A stretch of 64,000 nt of DNA from Euryodendron excelsum (taxonomy: Eukaryota > Streptophyta > Magnoliopsida > Ericales > Pentaphylacaceae). The notes beneath the pieces are model-generated. The model ran no database searches and was not told the DNA's origin. It saw nothing but the letters and a program-made list of their open reading frames with translations. Each line of letters opens with the position of its first letter. Positions within the stretch are counted from its first letter, which is position 1. A program made the translations under genes and the position numbers. Positions 35,017 to 49,100 of this stretch are shown piece after piece. The stretch covers positions 17,667,501 through 17,731,500 of the forward strand of contig CM065389.1 in the NCBI GenBank assembly GCA_033060915.1. Direction: 5' to 3'.

Positions 35017-35917
35017 GTGTTCCAAACCTATTGAATAATTTCTCCAATCTATAGGTTTGGAGTGATAGCTCTTAACGTAGTATATAAATCAAATCTTAAC
35101 CATCAAATCAAAATCAAAATCAAAGGTTATTTCCACACAAAATAATGGCTGATGAAAGGAAGCGTCAACAAAGAAAAGATGGACAGAAAGTGGATTGTTG
35201 TGTCCCAACCCCTAATGAAGGAATTTTCGAGTTTTTTGGTATAGTTTCAGAAGTTTCTGTTTTCCATAATTTCGATAATTAAAATATTATCCTTTTCATA
35301 TGGGAAAATGATTTCTTTGAAAAAATCTGTATAGAAAATATTTTACTATAATGATTTGATAACTATATTTTGTAATTGGGAGTATCATGATTTGTATTTT
35401 ATTTTAAAGTGAAAGCTTCTTATATATTCAAGTACAACATACTATATGAATTTTTTTGTTATATATAATAATTTCCTTTCATATAAAAATAATTTAATAA
35501 GTGGTTCACTTTCTTAAAATAACGTGTTTTTTAGAAAAAAAAATTGGAAAAACAATTTACCAAAGATGTTCGATTTAAAAAAAAATGAAACCAAGAAACA
35601 AGAATGAGATTGCAACTAAACAAAAAATCTTAAAATCAAAACTATCAATTCCACAAAAAAAAAAAAAAAGAAACAAAAAGGAACAAACAATTAATGTCAA
35701 GTTTTCAAGAGCAGGAAGGTCTTGATTGGGTCCATGGTATGACTTGAAATCTAGTACGGGCCAAACTTTGCTATGATTTTTTAAATATATAATTCATACA
35801 TTGAAACTGAATTTGAAGGCCAATTTTTGCATTGGCTATCAAAAAAAAAAAAAAATCTAAAACAGTGGCTCAGCGTTGCCAAACACAGCATAAGGTTTAC
35901 TTTTTAGTGGACATTAA

Positions 35918-36147
35918 GGTGGTGTTTGGACGGGCAGTTTAAAAGCTATAAGCCATTAACTATAAGCTATTTTTAAAAGTGGATTTTTATAAAATTGTGT
36001 AAAGCTATAAGTGGCTTTTTGAAGTGAAAGTTTAGTAAATAATTTTTTTAAGTGACTTTTTTGAGAGTAAACCAAACAACTTTTTAAAAATAAATTATAA
36101 GCTATAAGCTATAAGCTAGTAAAATAAGTTATGTCCAAACAACCCAT
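35918..36147. mobile_element. hAT-type MITE, ~230 bp
   Basis: Ends GGTGGTGTTTGGACGGGC and the inverted counterpart 'gttatgtccaaacaacccat'. Inside are repeated 'agctataagctat' words. This is the common plant MITE pattern with TGTTTGG ends. The flanks are AT-rich and no exact duplication is claimed. Confidence 0.7.
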
Positions 36148-36312
36148 AAATCTAAAATTTCTTGTGATTCTATTTAGTGAAAAGGTGGGTTACCCGTGAA
36201 TTGAATATATGCTATTACTATTTTATCTTTGAAATGATAAGATTTTGCCGTTAAATTTGGACTTCATCAGTTTAACAAAATCCATGTGTTGACTGTATAA
36301 TAGTATAGTATT

Positions 36313-36388
36313 GAAGACAGATAAATAATAGACAAATCCACAAGATAATAGAAGACAGATAAATAATAGACAAATCCACAAGATAATA
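36313..36388. repeat. Perfect 38-bp tandem duplication
   Basis: The unit from 'gaagacagataaataataga' to 'ccacaagataata' occurs at 36313-36350 and again at 36351-36388 without visible difference. Confidence 0.9.
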
Positions 36389-36756
36389 AAATGATAAAAA
36401 TAAACACCACCTGTTTTATTCCTTCCCTTTTTGCCAGAGTCAAAGAAATACCAACATTTTTTTTAATACCAAAGTTCACATTTCCTATAATTCCCTTTGA
36501 CCTTTCCATCTCTCAAATTATATTATTCGATTATTTATTTGTGCTTTTCAAGTCAAGTTCAACAGTACTCTTGCAAATCTGTCCAACTATTCCTAATTTA
36601 TAATAATTTTTTTATCATTCCATAATTTGAAGTCTAAACATTCCATAATTTGAATTGTAAGTAAATATTTGGTGTTATAAACTAAATGAATTTGAAGTAA
36701 GCAAAATTTTCAAACATAGTATATAAGAAAACTAGTTTTTTTGGAACTGTCAAATA

Positions 36757-36925
36757 ATAATTAAATAGTTCTTCTGAAACTATAGAGATAAATTTTCTTG
36801 ATCACCCAAGTATGTATTGCTTTCATAAGACAAAATATAATAATTAAATAGTTCTTTTAGAACTATGGGGATAGAACTTCTTGATCACCTAAACATGTAT
36901 TGCTTTTATAAAATAAAATATAAAG
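36757..36925. repeat. ~85-bp tandem duplication
   Basis: Two copies of 'ataattaaatagttcttNtNgaactat', 'cttgatcacc' and 'catgtattgctttNataa' in a row. The second copy starts near 36838. Confidence 0.8.
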
Positions 36926-36959
36926 ACAATATAACTGTAAATAGTTTACCTATATTTTT

Positions 36960-37130
36960 TGCCTTTTCCTTCCTTCTCTTTTCCTCTTCTTCTTTCTCTT
37001 ATTTTCTCTCTCTCTCTCTCTCTCTCTTTTTTCTCTCTCTTCTATCTTACTCTCGCTTTTCTCTCTTTCTTCTGTCTCTTTCTTTTTTTTCTCCTCTCTT
37101 CTTCTCTCTTTCTCTCTTTTGTTTATATAG
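36960..37130. repeat. CT-rich tract
   Basis: Nearly pure pyrimidine sequence with a (CT)n core at about 37007-37027. It keeps two Ser/Phe/Leu-rich frames open by composition only. Pyrimidine tracts upstream of plant genes are common; a promoter role for the ubinuclein gene is possible but not shown. Confidence 0.7.
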
Positions 37131-37489
37131 GCAAATATAGTGATAAATTACAAATCACATGTCATTCACTAGTCAACTACTTCATAATATTTGGAGAATT
37201 TTTTCTTTTATTTATTTTTGGGTTGTAAAGTGAGGTGTGGTTGGATCCTGGGCTTTGCACTTGGGATTTTTTTGTTGGTCCCAGAACAAGTATTTATCCA
37301 ATTTGGGTTCGGTCCAGGACGGGAACTTTGGTTAGAGGCTTAGAACGTCAACCTAACCCCAAATTAATTTTTCTTTCTGGTTTACCGCTTATATTTTTCA
37401 CCATTTTCTTTCCTGAGAAAAGAAAAGAAAAAAGGAGAGGGAAAATCGGCGAAAAGAGAAAATGGGTTAGCGCCTAGCGGTGTCATCGA

Positions 37490-37725
37490 AGATAGAGAAG
37501 ACGGAAAAGAAGAAAAAGGTTAACTGCCGTTAAAAGGTTCATGCGTTTCAGAATCCCGCGCATCTCACTGAGGATCGAAAGAAAAAAGTCCGAAAAAAAA
37601 AAGCCGCTCTATTCTCTCTCTGGAGTAATTACGTTCCTTCAATCTAGGGTTTACAATCTTCTCCCTATCTCTATATCAAAACCTCGAAGCCCTAGGAACC
37701 TCAATTTTGATTTCGATACTATTAG
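37490..37725 (+). promoter_or_regulatory. Probable 5' UTR and core promoter of the ubinuclein gene
   Basis: Purine-rich, then pyrimidine-rich leader with 'ctctattctctctctgg' (37605) and 'tctagggtttacaatcttc' (37643), the TC-rich and AAACCCTA-type (telo-box-like, 'agggttt') elements often found in leaders of plant housekeeping genes. No strong TATA box was placed. The start ATG is at 37726. Confidence 0.45.
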
Positions 37726-40700
37726 ATGGAGGAAGAGAGGGGCGGTGGCGGTGGCGGTGGCGTTGAATCGGCCAGGCCTTCGTTGTCGTTTGTCTCAGTC
37801 GGTGGCCGGCAGCGGTTCACCGTTGAGCTGAGACCGGGGGAGACAACTATCGTTTCGTGGAGGAAGCTTGTGAAGGACGCGAATAAGGTCGTCGGGCCCA
37901 CCTCGGCTCCCGAACTGCCGTCCAACGCTCACCCTGCCCTTGAGTCTCGTTTAGCTCCGGTAAGAGCCAGTTCAATCATATGAATCTTGAATTCATTCTC
38001 TAGAAGTAATAATTCACAAAACAAAACCAAAATTCAGGGTTCGGATGTGATAATTCGTCTTAATAGTGTTGTAAGTTTGTAACTGCAATGGAAGCATATA
38101 GAGAATAGGAATCACATTGCTGCTAAATCTAGACGAGTTCTCAATACAGTGTAGTGAATGCATATTATCTCGTTTCCTATTTATAGAGAAGCCATGGGTA
38201 GTTGGTTTGCGTTTTGGTATGGTTTGAGAGTTTTTATTTTGATAAGTAGTCTGGTCTGGCTGACTGAGAGTTGATCTACTTCACTGCTTGCATCAATATG
38301 TAACGACTGGGAATACTTAAAAATTATGTTTATGTGATACAATACGGTAGCACCAATTTATAAGTCACATGCTTTAAACTCTTGAGGTTTCCTTGTTGGA
38401 GCTATGTTTTTTGGTTGAGTAAGAGAGTATATGGAAAAGGACCCAAAACCAAGGTCTAAAACCTCTTTACGGCCAAAATTACTCACAAAACTCCGCAAAA
38501 TCCAAAAATTGATTTGTGGCTAGATAAATAGAACCCTTGAACGAACTATACAAAATGGCAAAAAATCTACTTTTAATTCTAAAAATGGGGGCTTCCAATA
38601 CTTCCAAAGTCGTCCTATTTTGTTCACCACTTCACCCCCATAACCCACCTCAAAGCCAGGGGCGCCAAAAACTATGCCTTTTTCCTTCTCTGCCAAACTT
38701 GCGCTCCCCTCAAAGACAACAGAAGATTTGATATATTCCTCGGAGAAACCCACACAATACCAAACATACCCAAATCAAAGCCCAAATCTCCCAAGCCACC
38801 CTTCAGTGAATAAGAAGGTGATCAACAGACTCCCATCATTTTCACACGTGTAACGCCGATAAACATGCACTTGGAGCTATGTTTTGGAATTGATGATTTT
38901 ATGGCACAGGACAGTTGATGGTTTCTATTGAGTCTTAGCCGTGCTCTATAGGGTACATGATCAATTGTAGGCTCATAGCATACAATAGAATTAGTATTTT
39001 AAGATTCTAGTTGGCTTATTAGGTATTGAAGAAGTAGGGAATACTCTTTTCTTTGAGGTATGCTTGATAGCTTGATTATTGAGTGAGCATAATCTAAATT
39101 TTTTGGCTCCAGTTTTTATGGTTTTTTTAGCAAGTGTCTAATTTTTTTCGGTTTCTAGACCAACTTTGTTAAATGGAGTTGTTAAGAGTTTAATTGCACT
39201 TGTTTGGTTTTGAGTTTTAACACAGATTTTATTAGATCGTGTAGCTCATTGCATAGCAACATGTAGGGCAGTAGTGGCCTTTTGTACATGACACTGACAT
39301 TTGTCCTCTGGGAAATGCGCACCATATTCATTTTGGGATAGATATTGCAACCAATTACATTCAAATATCTTTTGGAAGCTATTTGCTCCTATTGTCAAGT
39401 TATCCATGTATGCTCTCATCACGTGCTTCCATTCTAAGTGCAAAAGGTTGTGTGGAAATGAAGTGGTAGAATGAGAGATGATTTTCTACAAGCTGTTCTT
39501 GACGTAGGAATAGGTAGTGAGTTGATTGGTTTTGTTTCCAACACAATATGTCTGTAGCTGTCACATAGGGTATTACACTGAAAGAGTTCCAGGCTCAACG
39601 GAACAAATGGATGGTAGCCTATGGGTTCCCCCATGTTGTAGGGGCTTATTCAATAGCCTGAACATTCTATTATTGTGTAGGATAAAAACGCAATCAAATG
39701 ACTAACTATTAATATGCATTTCTTCATGTGTAATTTCGTGGTTAGATTAGTGGTTGTGTTCCCCAAGATTCCCTCATCACATGCTCAAATTAGTATGGGA
39801 CATCAATGTTTGCATTACCCCCTTTAGGTCAGTGTAAGGCATGATATCAATGTTAATTATATAGTTTTTGTGTGAACTTTTGGCGAGTTTGATATCTAAT
39901 AGCGCACGAAGTGCATGGTCTGTTAAATTTCTAGGGGTTATTGGAAGATTGTTTTTAATCAAATATCTGTTTGTTTTTTTAATTGTGTTTTACTTTTGTA
40001 GGGACAACCTGCTGAAAATGAAGTGATGGATGCACCCCCTGCAAGTCGTTTTAGTGCTGTTATTGAAAAAATAGAACGCCTATATATGGTATGCAACATT
40101 GAATTTAGATTTCTGTTCTCTGAGACTCTTGTAAGCACTATAGATTTGAAGAATTATTTATGATTATGGTATACTATATCTTATGTTCGATATTGTATTA
40201 AAATTCAATAGGCTAATTGTGAGAACATGTTCTTTTTAGGGTAAGCATAGTAGTGATGAGGAAGATCTTAATGATGTTCCTGATGATGATGAGTACGACA
40301 CAGAAGATTCTTTCATAGATGATGCTGAGCTGGTTGGTATTGTTATATGCTGTCTGTAGGCTTTGCATGGCTAGTCTATTTTTGCAGCATCAATTGGTTG
40401 TCTTGTTTCATAATAAGTTAATAATATTGCACCTACTAACTACGTTAGTTTACTGTTTTTGTTTTGCTGTTCTGCAGGATGAGTATTTTCAGGTTGATAA
40501 CTCAGCAGTAAAACACGATGGTTTTTTTGTTAATCGGGGGAAATTGGAACGCATGTGAGTTTCGTGTAGCCCCCTTCTTAATACTGTTTGTGTTTTGATA
40601 ATAATTCCCCCTTAGTTATCCATGTTTTAGATTTTGTCTGTTTTTCCGCATATTTGGTCCAGTTAGGAAATTAAGATTAAATATGATGATTAGGACATTC

Positions 40701-43059
40701 AACCCTATGTTGCATCTGTCATAGCTATGGCAGAGGTGTTCCTTTTGAAAACTAAAGCTTGGGACAATATTGATATCTGCAATTCTTGTTGGGATCTTGT
40801 CATATATATGTCACTTTGGCAGACATTGGGAACTTTACCTTTTTCATTCTCTCACAGTGGTATAATTCATAAGAAAACAGGAGGGAGAGAATAAATAGGA
40901 CATTAGAGCTGTCGGTGCTACCTTTCCCCTTTTCATTTGAAAACCACTAAATTGTTCAAAGTTGTTTCCCTTAAGTGTTGGAGGTAGTTTCCAATATTTC
41001 TGGTTAATGTATCAGGAAATCCCTTGCCAGTTAGTAAAGTTTATGCATTTCATTGTCTTAGCTTTCTTTATACCCTTATTTAAAAAAAAAAAAAAAATGT
41101 GGTTCTGTCCCCGCTGAGTTTGCCAGTTTATGGTGATGCCTGGTTATTAGATTCTTATCGTAGAGGAAACTGGTCAATGCTTTGTTTTGGTTTAGTTGTT
41201 TATTTTCTCTGACTTTCCTCATTCTACTTGTTTTTCTTTTGCTAGAAATGAACCAACCTTGTTGCCAAACCAACAACCAAAGAAAAGGAGGAGGAAAGAT
41301 TTAACAAAAGGTCATGGTGAGGGTGATGATGGTCATGTGCCGAATAAACATGTAAAAGTTGGAAAGAAGGCTGCTGCAAAGTCAGTGCCATTGGTTGGGA
41401 ATAACATTACTGGCCCCTCTCACATTGTGGCCCTACCTAGTGTACATCATGAAGATATTAAATTTCAGAATCAGATGAATTCTTCTGTAATTTGTGCTAA
41501 AAAGAAATCTGGTGAAACTAAAACTTCATTGGATCCGTCTCCTTCTTCCAAAGTTTCAAATGGTGACAATTCTTTGTCTCTAGCAGAGGACAAGGATATT
41601 GATAAGCAGAAGACAGGAATGGCCACCTCTAAGTACCAGGGTAACAAATTGAAAGATAGAGGTGAAATCTCTGATGCTTCAGTACAGAGGTCTCATGACA
41701 AAAGTTCTTATGCACAGTGCAAATCTCAATCTGGAAAATTATCCAATAATGTTGATGAGTTAGATCAATCAGTTCGGTGGAGAGAAAAAGATGGGATTCG
41801 TGAAAGGCCTGACCTCAATGTTTCCGTGGGAAAGTATTCCATGCAAAGTGTGGTGAGTAGTTCTCTGTGTATTCTCTTTCCCTTCTTTCTGTGCATTTGC
41901 ATTACATCGGTGGATTAATTTGATGCATGCAAACTGTTTCCATGTGAGGGAATTTCTTGATGGTTTCTGTCGATTAATTTTAAGCAATTTAATGTTTTCC
42001 CCTGTACTTGTTAGCTGAATTTGATTTGTCTAAGAGAGTTAAATGTAAATTTAAACCCTATTACTTTTATTCCCAGTTCCAACAGTAAAAGTTTCAGAGT
42101 GTTGCTTGACTAAGGCTGAGTTTTGGTCAAGATCCGTCAAGATCCAGCTGATCAATGTTCTGCATATGACTTCAAATTTCAGTTTTGTTTTTTGGTTTAT
42201 TTTTTTTTCAAGTCTACATGGGATTGTTATGGATGTGGATGGTAAAATCCATCATTGTTTTGTAGTGAATTATGAAGGTGTGAAGACTGCTAACAACCTA
42301 AACTTAAATGTAGTTCTTCTGAGGGGCAGTTGGCTCTCTTTTTTGTGAATAAGAGTCTCTTATACTTTTCCTGCTATGTTGATGGTACTTATCTACATGC
42401 TAAGTCTAGGTAGATGATACTCTTTGATATGGAATCAAGCTTATGGAGAAGCAATTTTACAGGAACACTAATAGTTTTATGATTATCTAGGTTAAACTGT
42501 TAAAATATTTAGTAAGTTCTTATATGGCTTGGACATATACATAAGATGTGCGTTTTTAATCTTTATTACTTCAAAGTTAGAATCTTGTTGGATGAATATC
42601 ATTCTCTATGTCAACCATTATGACTGCCTTCCTGTTGTTCATGTCAACCATTAGTTAATGAATGGATCTTTGTAGTCTCACAAAATTGGGGCCAAGCTAG
42701 TCAGCATCGGCATATAACAATTCAGACTTCAATTTGCCATTTGGTTTAGTCTGCCCACTATATGTTGTCTCCTGAGCCGCATAGTTGTATTTGCATGTGA
42801 TACTTCAACCATCACATGATTAGAATATCTAATTTTGTGGTGTTTATCTTTATTTGATCTGTTGATATGCTTGTGGTGAAGGAAATGCAAGCCTGGTTGC
42901 AGTTGGGGCTTTTTTTAATTTTGGTTTTTGCATTTAAGTGTTTCCAAGGCATTTTTGTAAAGCAAGATTTTCCACTTTGTCTAGGCAAAATGTGAAAGTA
43001 TGTTACTCTCATGTTCTCGCCTCTTGTAATTATGTTACTACACACACAAAAATAAGGAC

Positions 43060-43117
<58 letters not shown>

Positions 43118-46100
43118 TGATCCTATTTTTTTGTTTTCTTTATTTGCATTTGGGGGACTTATGGGGGAAGAGAGAGAATATGGCAAGTTGAGTTTCGGTG
43201 CCTAGAGGCTAGAAAAGTTGTAGCAAGATTGTCTATTGGGGGTAGTTTAAATATCATCTTGTGGTACTGGAACACTATTTGTACTCTGGTGAAAGATATG
43301 GTAGGTTGGGAATGTTTAATGAACCTCTTTTGTACAAGTGGCTTTGGAGATAGGCGAGTGAAGAGATAAATATTGGAGGGGGCTGGTGGCTAAGTAGGGC
43401 TATTCATGGGTGAGTGGACCTCTTTGGATGTGACTTTATCACCTAGGAGAGGGCTTTGGAAGGTCTTTGGCAAGTTTGGGACAATTTTATGGGATTTTTT
43501 AGCTTCAAGGTGGGAGTGGGAATTATGCTGAAGTTTTAGCAGCATAGGTGGTGTGGAGAGGATGTGTTGGAAAGGACCTTTCTTTCCATTTTTCTACTTG
43601 TTGTTGCTGAAGCGGCCTCAGTGGCGAACTTTCCTTTGGGTATGGGACATGAAGTCTGTCGGGATACGAAGCTGAGAAAGAATATGAAAAATTGAGAGAT
43701 GGATCAATTGGTGGATTTACCCCATTTGCTTTATGGTTTGAGGGGCATTGGAGAGGGCCAAGATTCTCTGTGTTGGGAGGTATCTAAGAAAAGGTTGCTT
43801 GAGGTGGAATGTTTCTATGGGAGAGACGAGGGCAGTTTTTCCTTGGAGCCCCCCAAGTAATTGTCAATTGGTATTGCCTTTTTAAGTGATATGGAAAATC
43901 CTTTTCTTACTTTCTGATACATTAGAGAGTGCTGAGGGATTTTTGTGGGGTTTATTTTGGCTTTGTTTGAGGTGGGTGGGTGTTACCAAAAGATGTTGCA
44001 GGGTAATGCATGTTAAGTGGGGTGGAAGGTGGGCAAGCATAGGTGGAAAGTGTGGTTTTGGTTCCATTGTGTTTGATGGGGATCATATGGGGCTAGCAGA
44101 ACAGGAGGGCATTTCGAGGAGTGGAAGAGCCTTTATATAGACGGAAGATCCTTTTTGGTTATACTGTATGGTTGGACATCGGGGATGGTGCTCCCTAGAT
44201 TTGATAATTTTTTTTTAAAAAGATTTTGGTAGTTATCTTGACTTGTAAAGAATGTATAGGCCTTGTTTTGTGTTCTCGAGTGTATAGGCCTCTCTTTTGG
44301 TCTTGGGTGGTGAGGATTGCATCGGCTAATTCTTGTCTTTTGTATATAGGCAGCATCCCCTTTTGATGCTCTCTCAATAAATCTTTACTAACATATTAAA
44401 AAAGACAGGTCAAATTCATCTTGAATTGGGTCCTAGTAATGTTTTATATGTTGGCATACCAATTGAATATTTAGCCTCCAAGTTAGTTCTCTCCATGTAC
44501 ACTTTTCCCCTTCCTGTGTTATCCTTCAAATTTTGCACATGCTACTGCCTAATCTGATTTGGAATATTGCTTAAATTTCATATCTCCAAGGGCTAAGGGA
44601 TAATGGCTTTTTATTATGGTAGAGAAGTAGGAAATGTTACTGATGCACGAGGCTTAGTCACAAAATGCTCTAAAGAATTTGAGGTCCATTTTTATAAAGC
44701 AATGAGGAGTACATGTCAAAGTACATACCCTCTGTAGGTATGTGGGTCAAGGCACACATGGCCAAACATGACACGTCAGCTCCTTTGCCGATCGCCTAGG
44801 CTGGCAAAGCATCATCACTTATCAAAGTAGGTCAGATTGATGCACTCGATGCCTTAGTCCTAGGACATGATAAAAGGCAAGTTCCAGAGCCTCTCAAGTA
44901 GAGGCACTCAAGCTAAGAAACAGGAACATAGACATGTGTCATGGACACGATACTGCTTGGACACGCCAACACAACGATTTTTGAAAAATGCAATAGACGA
45001 CACGCTGTGACACGACAACATTATATATTTTATGTTGTTATATATGAAAATATTTTACTCAAAGATGATGAAAAAATGTAGGATAACGCTAATTAAAATT
45101 AAAATCTTGTATACCATAGTTGAAATATCAAATTAAATATAATATCACATTGCTTTTGTTTTTCAATTGGATCCCAAGTTATTTTTCCTGATTTGCAATG
45201 TGTTTCATGTGTGTTTAAGTGATGGACACTTTGTCTAAATGATGGACATGTGTCTCCCAAGTGTCCGAAGCGTGTTCAGCTCTTAAAGAACTAATAAAAC
45301 ATTAGGCCAAGTTTGGACGCAGGTCCAACAAGTGTCCAACAGTGTCTGACGAGTGTTGTGTCCGTGACACCTTCTTAAGAGAGTATTTGCTTCTTAGCAC
45401 TCAAGACCTCTTCCCTACGCTTGGTCTTAAGTGAAGGCACCCAAGACCTTTTTGGTAGCTTCTACGTTTTGTGCTTGTAACTGCAATTCGAGCAATTATA
45501 TTTGACATTTAATACTAAAATCTCAATATTGACTTCATATTCTAAAATCATGCAGAAGGGTCCATTTATGCAGAGAAAGGAAGGTTCCAATGTTAGGCCG
45601 AGAAGTACAATGCTTGAGAAGGCCATTAGGGATTTAGAGAAGATGGTTGCAGAATGTTAGTTTGAGTATCTTTGTGACTGTTGTTGTGTTTATTGGTGAT
45701 AACTTAATGAATCTCATTATAAGTTGATTAAATTCTTGTCTTTGTGTAAATATAACAGCAAGACCGCCGACTAACGAAGTTCAGGATGCTGATATATCAT
45801 CTCAGACAGTCAAGAGGAGATTGCCACGTGAAGTAAAGCAGAAGCTCGCTAAAGTTGCTAGACTAGCGGTACTAGAAAGCTAACATTATTATCAGTTGAT
45901 CTTTGGTTTGTGGTCTAATGGAGTTAATCTTGTACTCACGTGTTCTTTTTGCTAACTTCTCACTGAGGCCTTTCAAGAAATTAAAAAAAATTGTCTTGTT
46001 GGGAAACTTAGATGTATAATTGTCTGGTGGTTGCAGCAGGCAAGCCATGGAAAAATATCAAAGGAGCTGGTTAATCGTCTTATGAGTATTGTTGGTCACT

Positions 46101-49100
46101 TGATACAGCTGAGGACGTTAAAGGTACCTCTCTCTTTGAAGGACAATTAAGGAATTATTCATAAATAACCATTGCTTCATTTTCTCATTGATGTTAACTC
46201 TCACCCAAGGTTTCCTTCATTTAGCTGGGGGAAGGCTTGGGTGGTGGATCTGGTGATTATGATTGTTAATTTGTTAGAATGAAGAAAGTAGTGAGATTCT
46301 TTGACAACTTGCTAGGTTGACTCTTGAAAATCTAAAAAATAATTGTTGGGAACAGCTTGACAATAATATTAATTTCTTTTTGATGATTGTTAAAATTTTA
46401 TTAAGAAAGTGATGATAGCAAATGGGTTCATGTACGTGCAAGGTAGGCAAGATGGAGAAAAACAGAACTATATTTTGGGAACTGGAGAATTCCAACAAAG
46501 ATTAATCTTTCTTAATCTTTAATGACGACACTTGTGATAATAATTTCACAACTGGAATATCAGAAGCTCCTCATTAGAGATTCATGGCTCCTTTGAGTAG
46601 ACAAAAAATTGAATTTGGTTTTTGTTTCTACAGTCTTTTCTTATCCCAAACTCCAACCTGACATCATGCAAGTGAATTGAAAACTTGATTTAGGCAATGC
46701 CTAGACCCAAACAGAGGAAGCATAGATAAAATCTTACCTTGCAGGGGAAAAGACGATTTGCAAAGTCTGCTTTCATGCCTGTTAATACATCTTCTTTGGA
46801 TAAACTATGTTTAGCTTACTGAGTGAATAACTTTGAGGCTTTTATTGCTTGCCACTATCCAACTGAGAAAAGCAACCACTTTGTTTTTGGCATGGGAACA
46901 AATTAAGCATGCTCCCTTTCCCATAGGCATGGAAGTCCCACATCATGCGACTGACACACAAATCATGATATGATTTCTGGAACTATTGCATTACATTCAT
47001 AAATTAACTGTGAAAACAATTCCTATCAATTAGTAGCATATTGTGGATTTGCTCACAAGTTATGCAAGAATCTACCCAATATGAAGGTATTGCAACAGTT
47101 CACAGACGTGTTGGAAGGGTTGGACACTGTAATAGCGTTTGGTAATCTCTTGTGAATAGTACAATTTGGTCTCTCTGAATTATGCAAAATTTATGTAGTC
47201 TCCTTTGTTTTTGATATTGAAACAGTGTGTCATATAGGTAAATTTGAAGTCACATTAATTAGGTCATTGTGTGATCCTTGAGTTGTCATTATTTGTAATA
47301 ACTGCTTGCTTTACCGTTATTGTGTTGACCATTGATTACCACAGCATGTTTTTGCAACAGAGAAACCTGAAAGACATGGTTAATTTGGGTTTGTCAGCAA
47401 AAAAGGAGAAAGATGATAGATTTCAGCAGAGGAAAAAGGAAGTTGCTGAGCTGATTAGAATGCGGGTGCCCTATATAAAGTCCAAGGTACTTTGAGAAAT
47501 TTCCTCCCGGCCCGCCACTTCGTACTCAGAGGGATATTTTCAAGGCTTTTGTTGAGTGACTTGAGAAAAAAGGAATTTCTCCTAGCTTATCATGGAGAAG
47601 ATTGTTTATCAGAAACAGTCATCTTGAATATGTTTGTTGTTTCCTGCGAATCCTTATGCAGCGTATCGATGACAGGTTCTTTTACAAATCTAAATTTTAT
47701 CCCAAATGTATGATAAGTTTTTTTTCAGGCACTTGAGCAACAAGCTGGAGCATCTGATGATTTTCAGGAAATTGGCAATGAAGAGAAAGAAGTCATTAAA
47801 AGAAAATATAGCATGGATGATTCACTGGAGGACAAGATTTGTGATCTCTATGACCTCTATGTTGAAGTATTGACTTGTGTTTGAAATTTTCCCTTTTAGG
47901 GTATTTGCTTTGTTTGAGAAATTTTTTCTTCTTACTGTATCCTACTCAAGAGTTTTTTTTGTTGTTGTAGGGGCTGGACGAAGATGCTGGTCCACAAGTG
48001 AGAAAGCTGTATGCAGAGGTAGTTGGCTTGTGCTTTCTTTTAATTATGTTGAGAGTAGAAGGGCTATTCCAGAATTATGTGCCTGCTTTGACAGTGTTTC
48101 ATGTGAAACATTTCAGCAGGATGCATAGTTGGCTGTGTAAGAAGCTGAAAGAGTTCTGGTTATAACCTTGGCCAAATGTGATTATATTTTAGTCTGCATC
48201 TCAAATTGGGCCAACTAAATTCTCGAACTTCAATTATCTTGCTTTAGAATGACATGAGATGACGTGTTGTACTGCTCAAACCTCATCAATTGTGTCCATA
48301 AAACTTCTTTAACCCTTTTTGCTGTTTCTGTCATTTCTGATGCAGCTTGCAGAATTATGGCCAGATGGATTTATGGACAACCATGGGATTAAACGTGCTA
48401 TTTGTAGGGCAAAAGATAGGAAGAGGGCACTGTACAACCGGCATAAGGTATTGATTTTTCATATCCTGTATATATGTGTTCGATTAACTTCTTTGTGTAT
48501 TTCTAGAATTCGTATGTGTAAGCTTGTAATTCCTACTCCTCTAAATCCTTGTGCATGGGAACAAAATTAATTAAGCACTTGCTTCTCTAAGTGCACCTTT
48601 ATGCATTCATACTTGCCTACATTTACTATAATTACTTTATTTTGATCTAGTTAAAGTGATGAGTACAGAATTGTTTACATCGAAAGAATTAATTTGTATA
48701 ACTGTCTTGGTGTCTCTGTGCATCTGAAGAAAGGAAAAAGGAAAAAAGAAAAAAAAAAAAGTTGGTATTGAATTATTTCTTTAACTAGGTGTCTGTTGGC
48801 TTGGTGTACATCTAGCCAGAATTTATCCACAAGGACATTGCTATGCTTGTCTGTGTGTGAAAGAATTAAAGAAATATTTCTGTGCAAACCCCTTTGAATT
48901 GGTAACACCAATAAGTACCATGGCCCTATTGAATAATTTAAAGAGAAAACTTAAGTGACATGGTTGAACTTGCATTAACTTCATTTTATGTTCAATTTTG
49001 AAGTGGATTAAGTTGGGCTACTTAGTTGATGTTCGAAAGGTGTCTAGCATGGCCTATTTTGATGGTGAAAAGACCCTTATGTCATAAAACTTCACTAATT

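Larger units (their letters stand above)
35022..37490. other. Intergenic spacer between the MADS relic and the ubinuclein gene
   Basis: AT-rich sequence without a recognised gene. Apart from the MITE and tandem duplications listed separately, it has a short open frame at 35145-35285 starting MADERKRQQRKDGQKVDCC, which matches nothing known to me and is probably chance. Confidence 0.5.

Noticed and set aside
36865..37228. Ser/Phe/Leu-rich frames
   Set aside because: A product of the CT-rich tract, with no domain and overlapping in two frames.
43882..44140. 84-codon + frame in intron 5
   Set aside because: It lies in the LINE relic and is not in frame with the ubinuclein exons.
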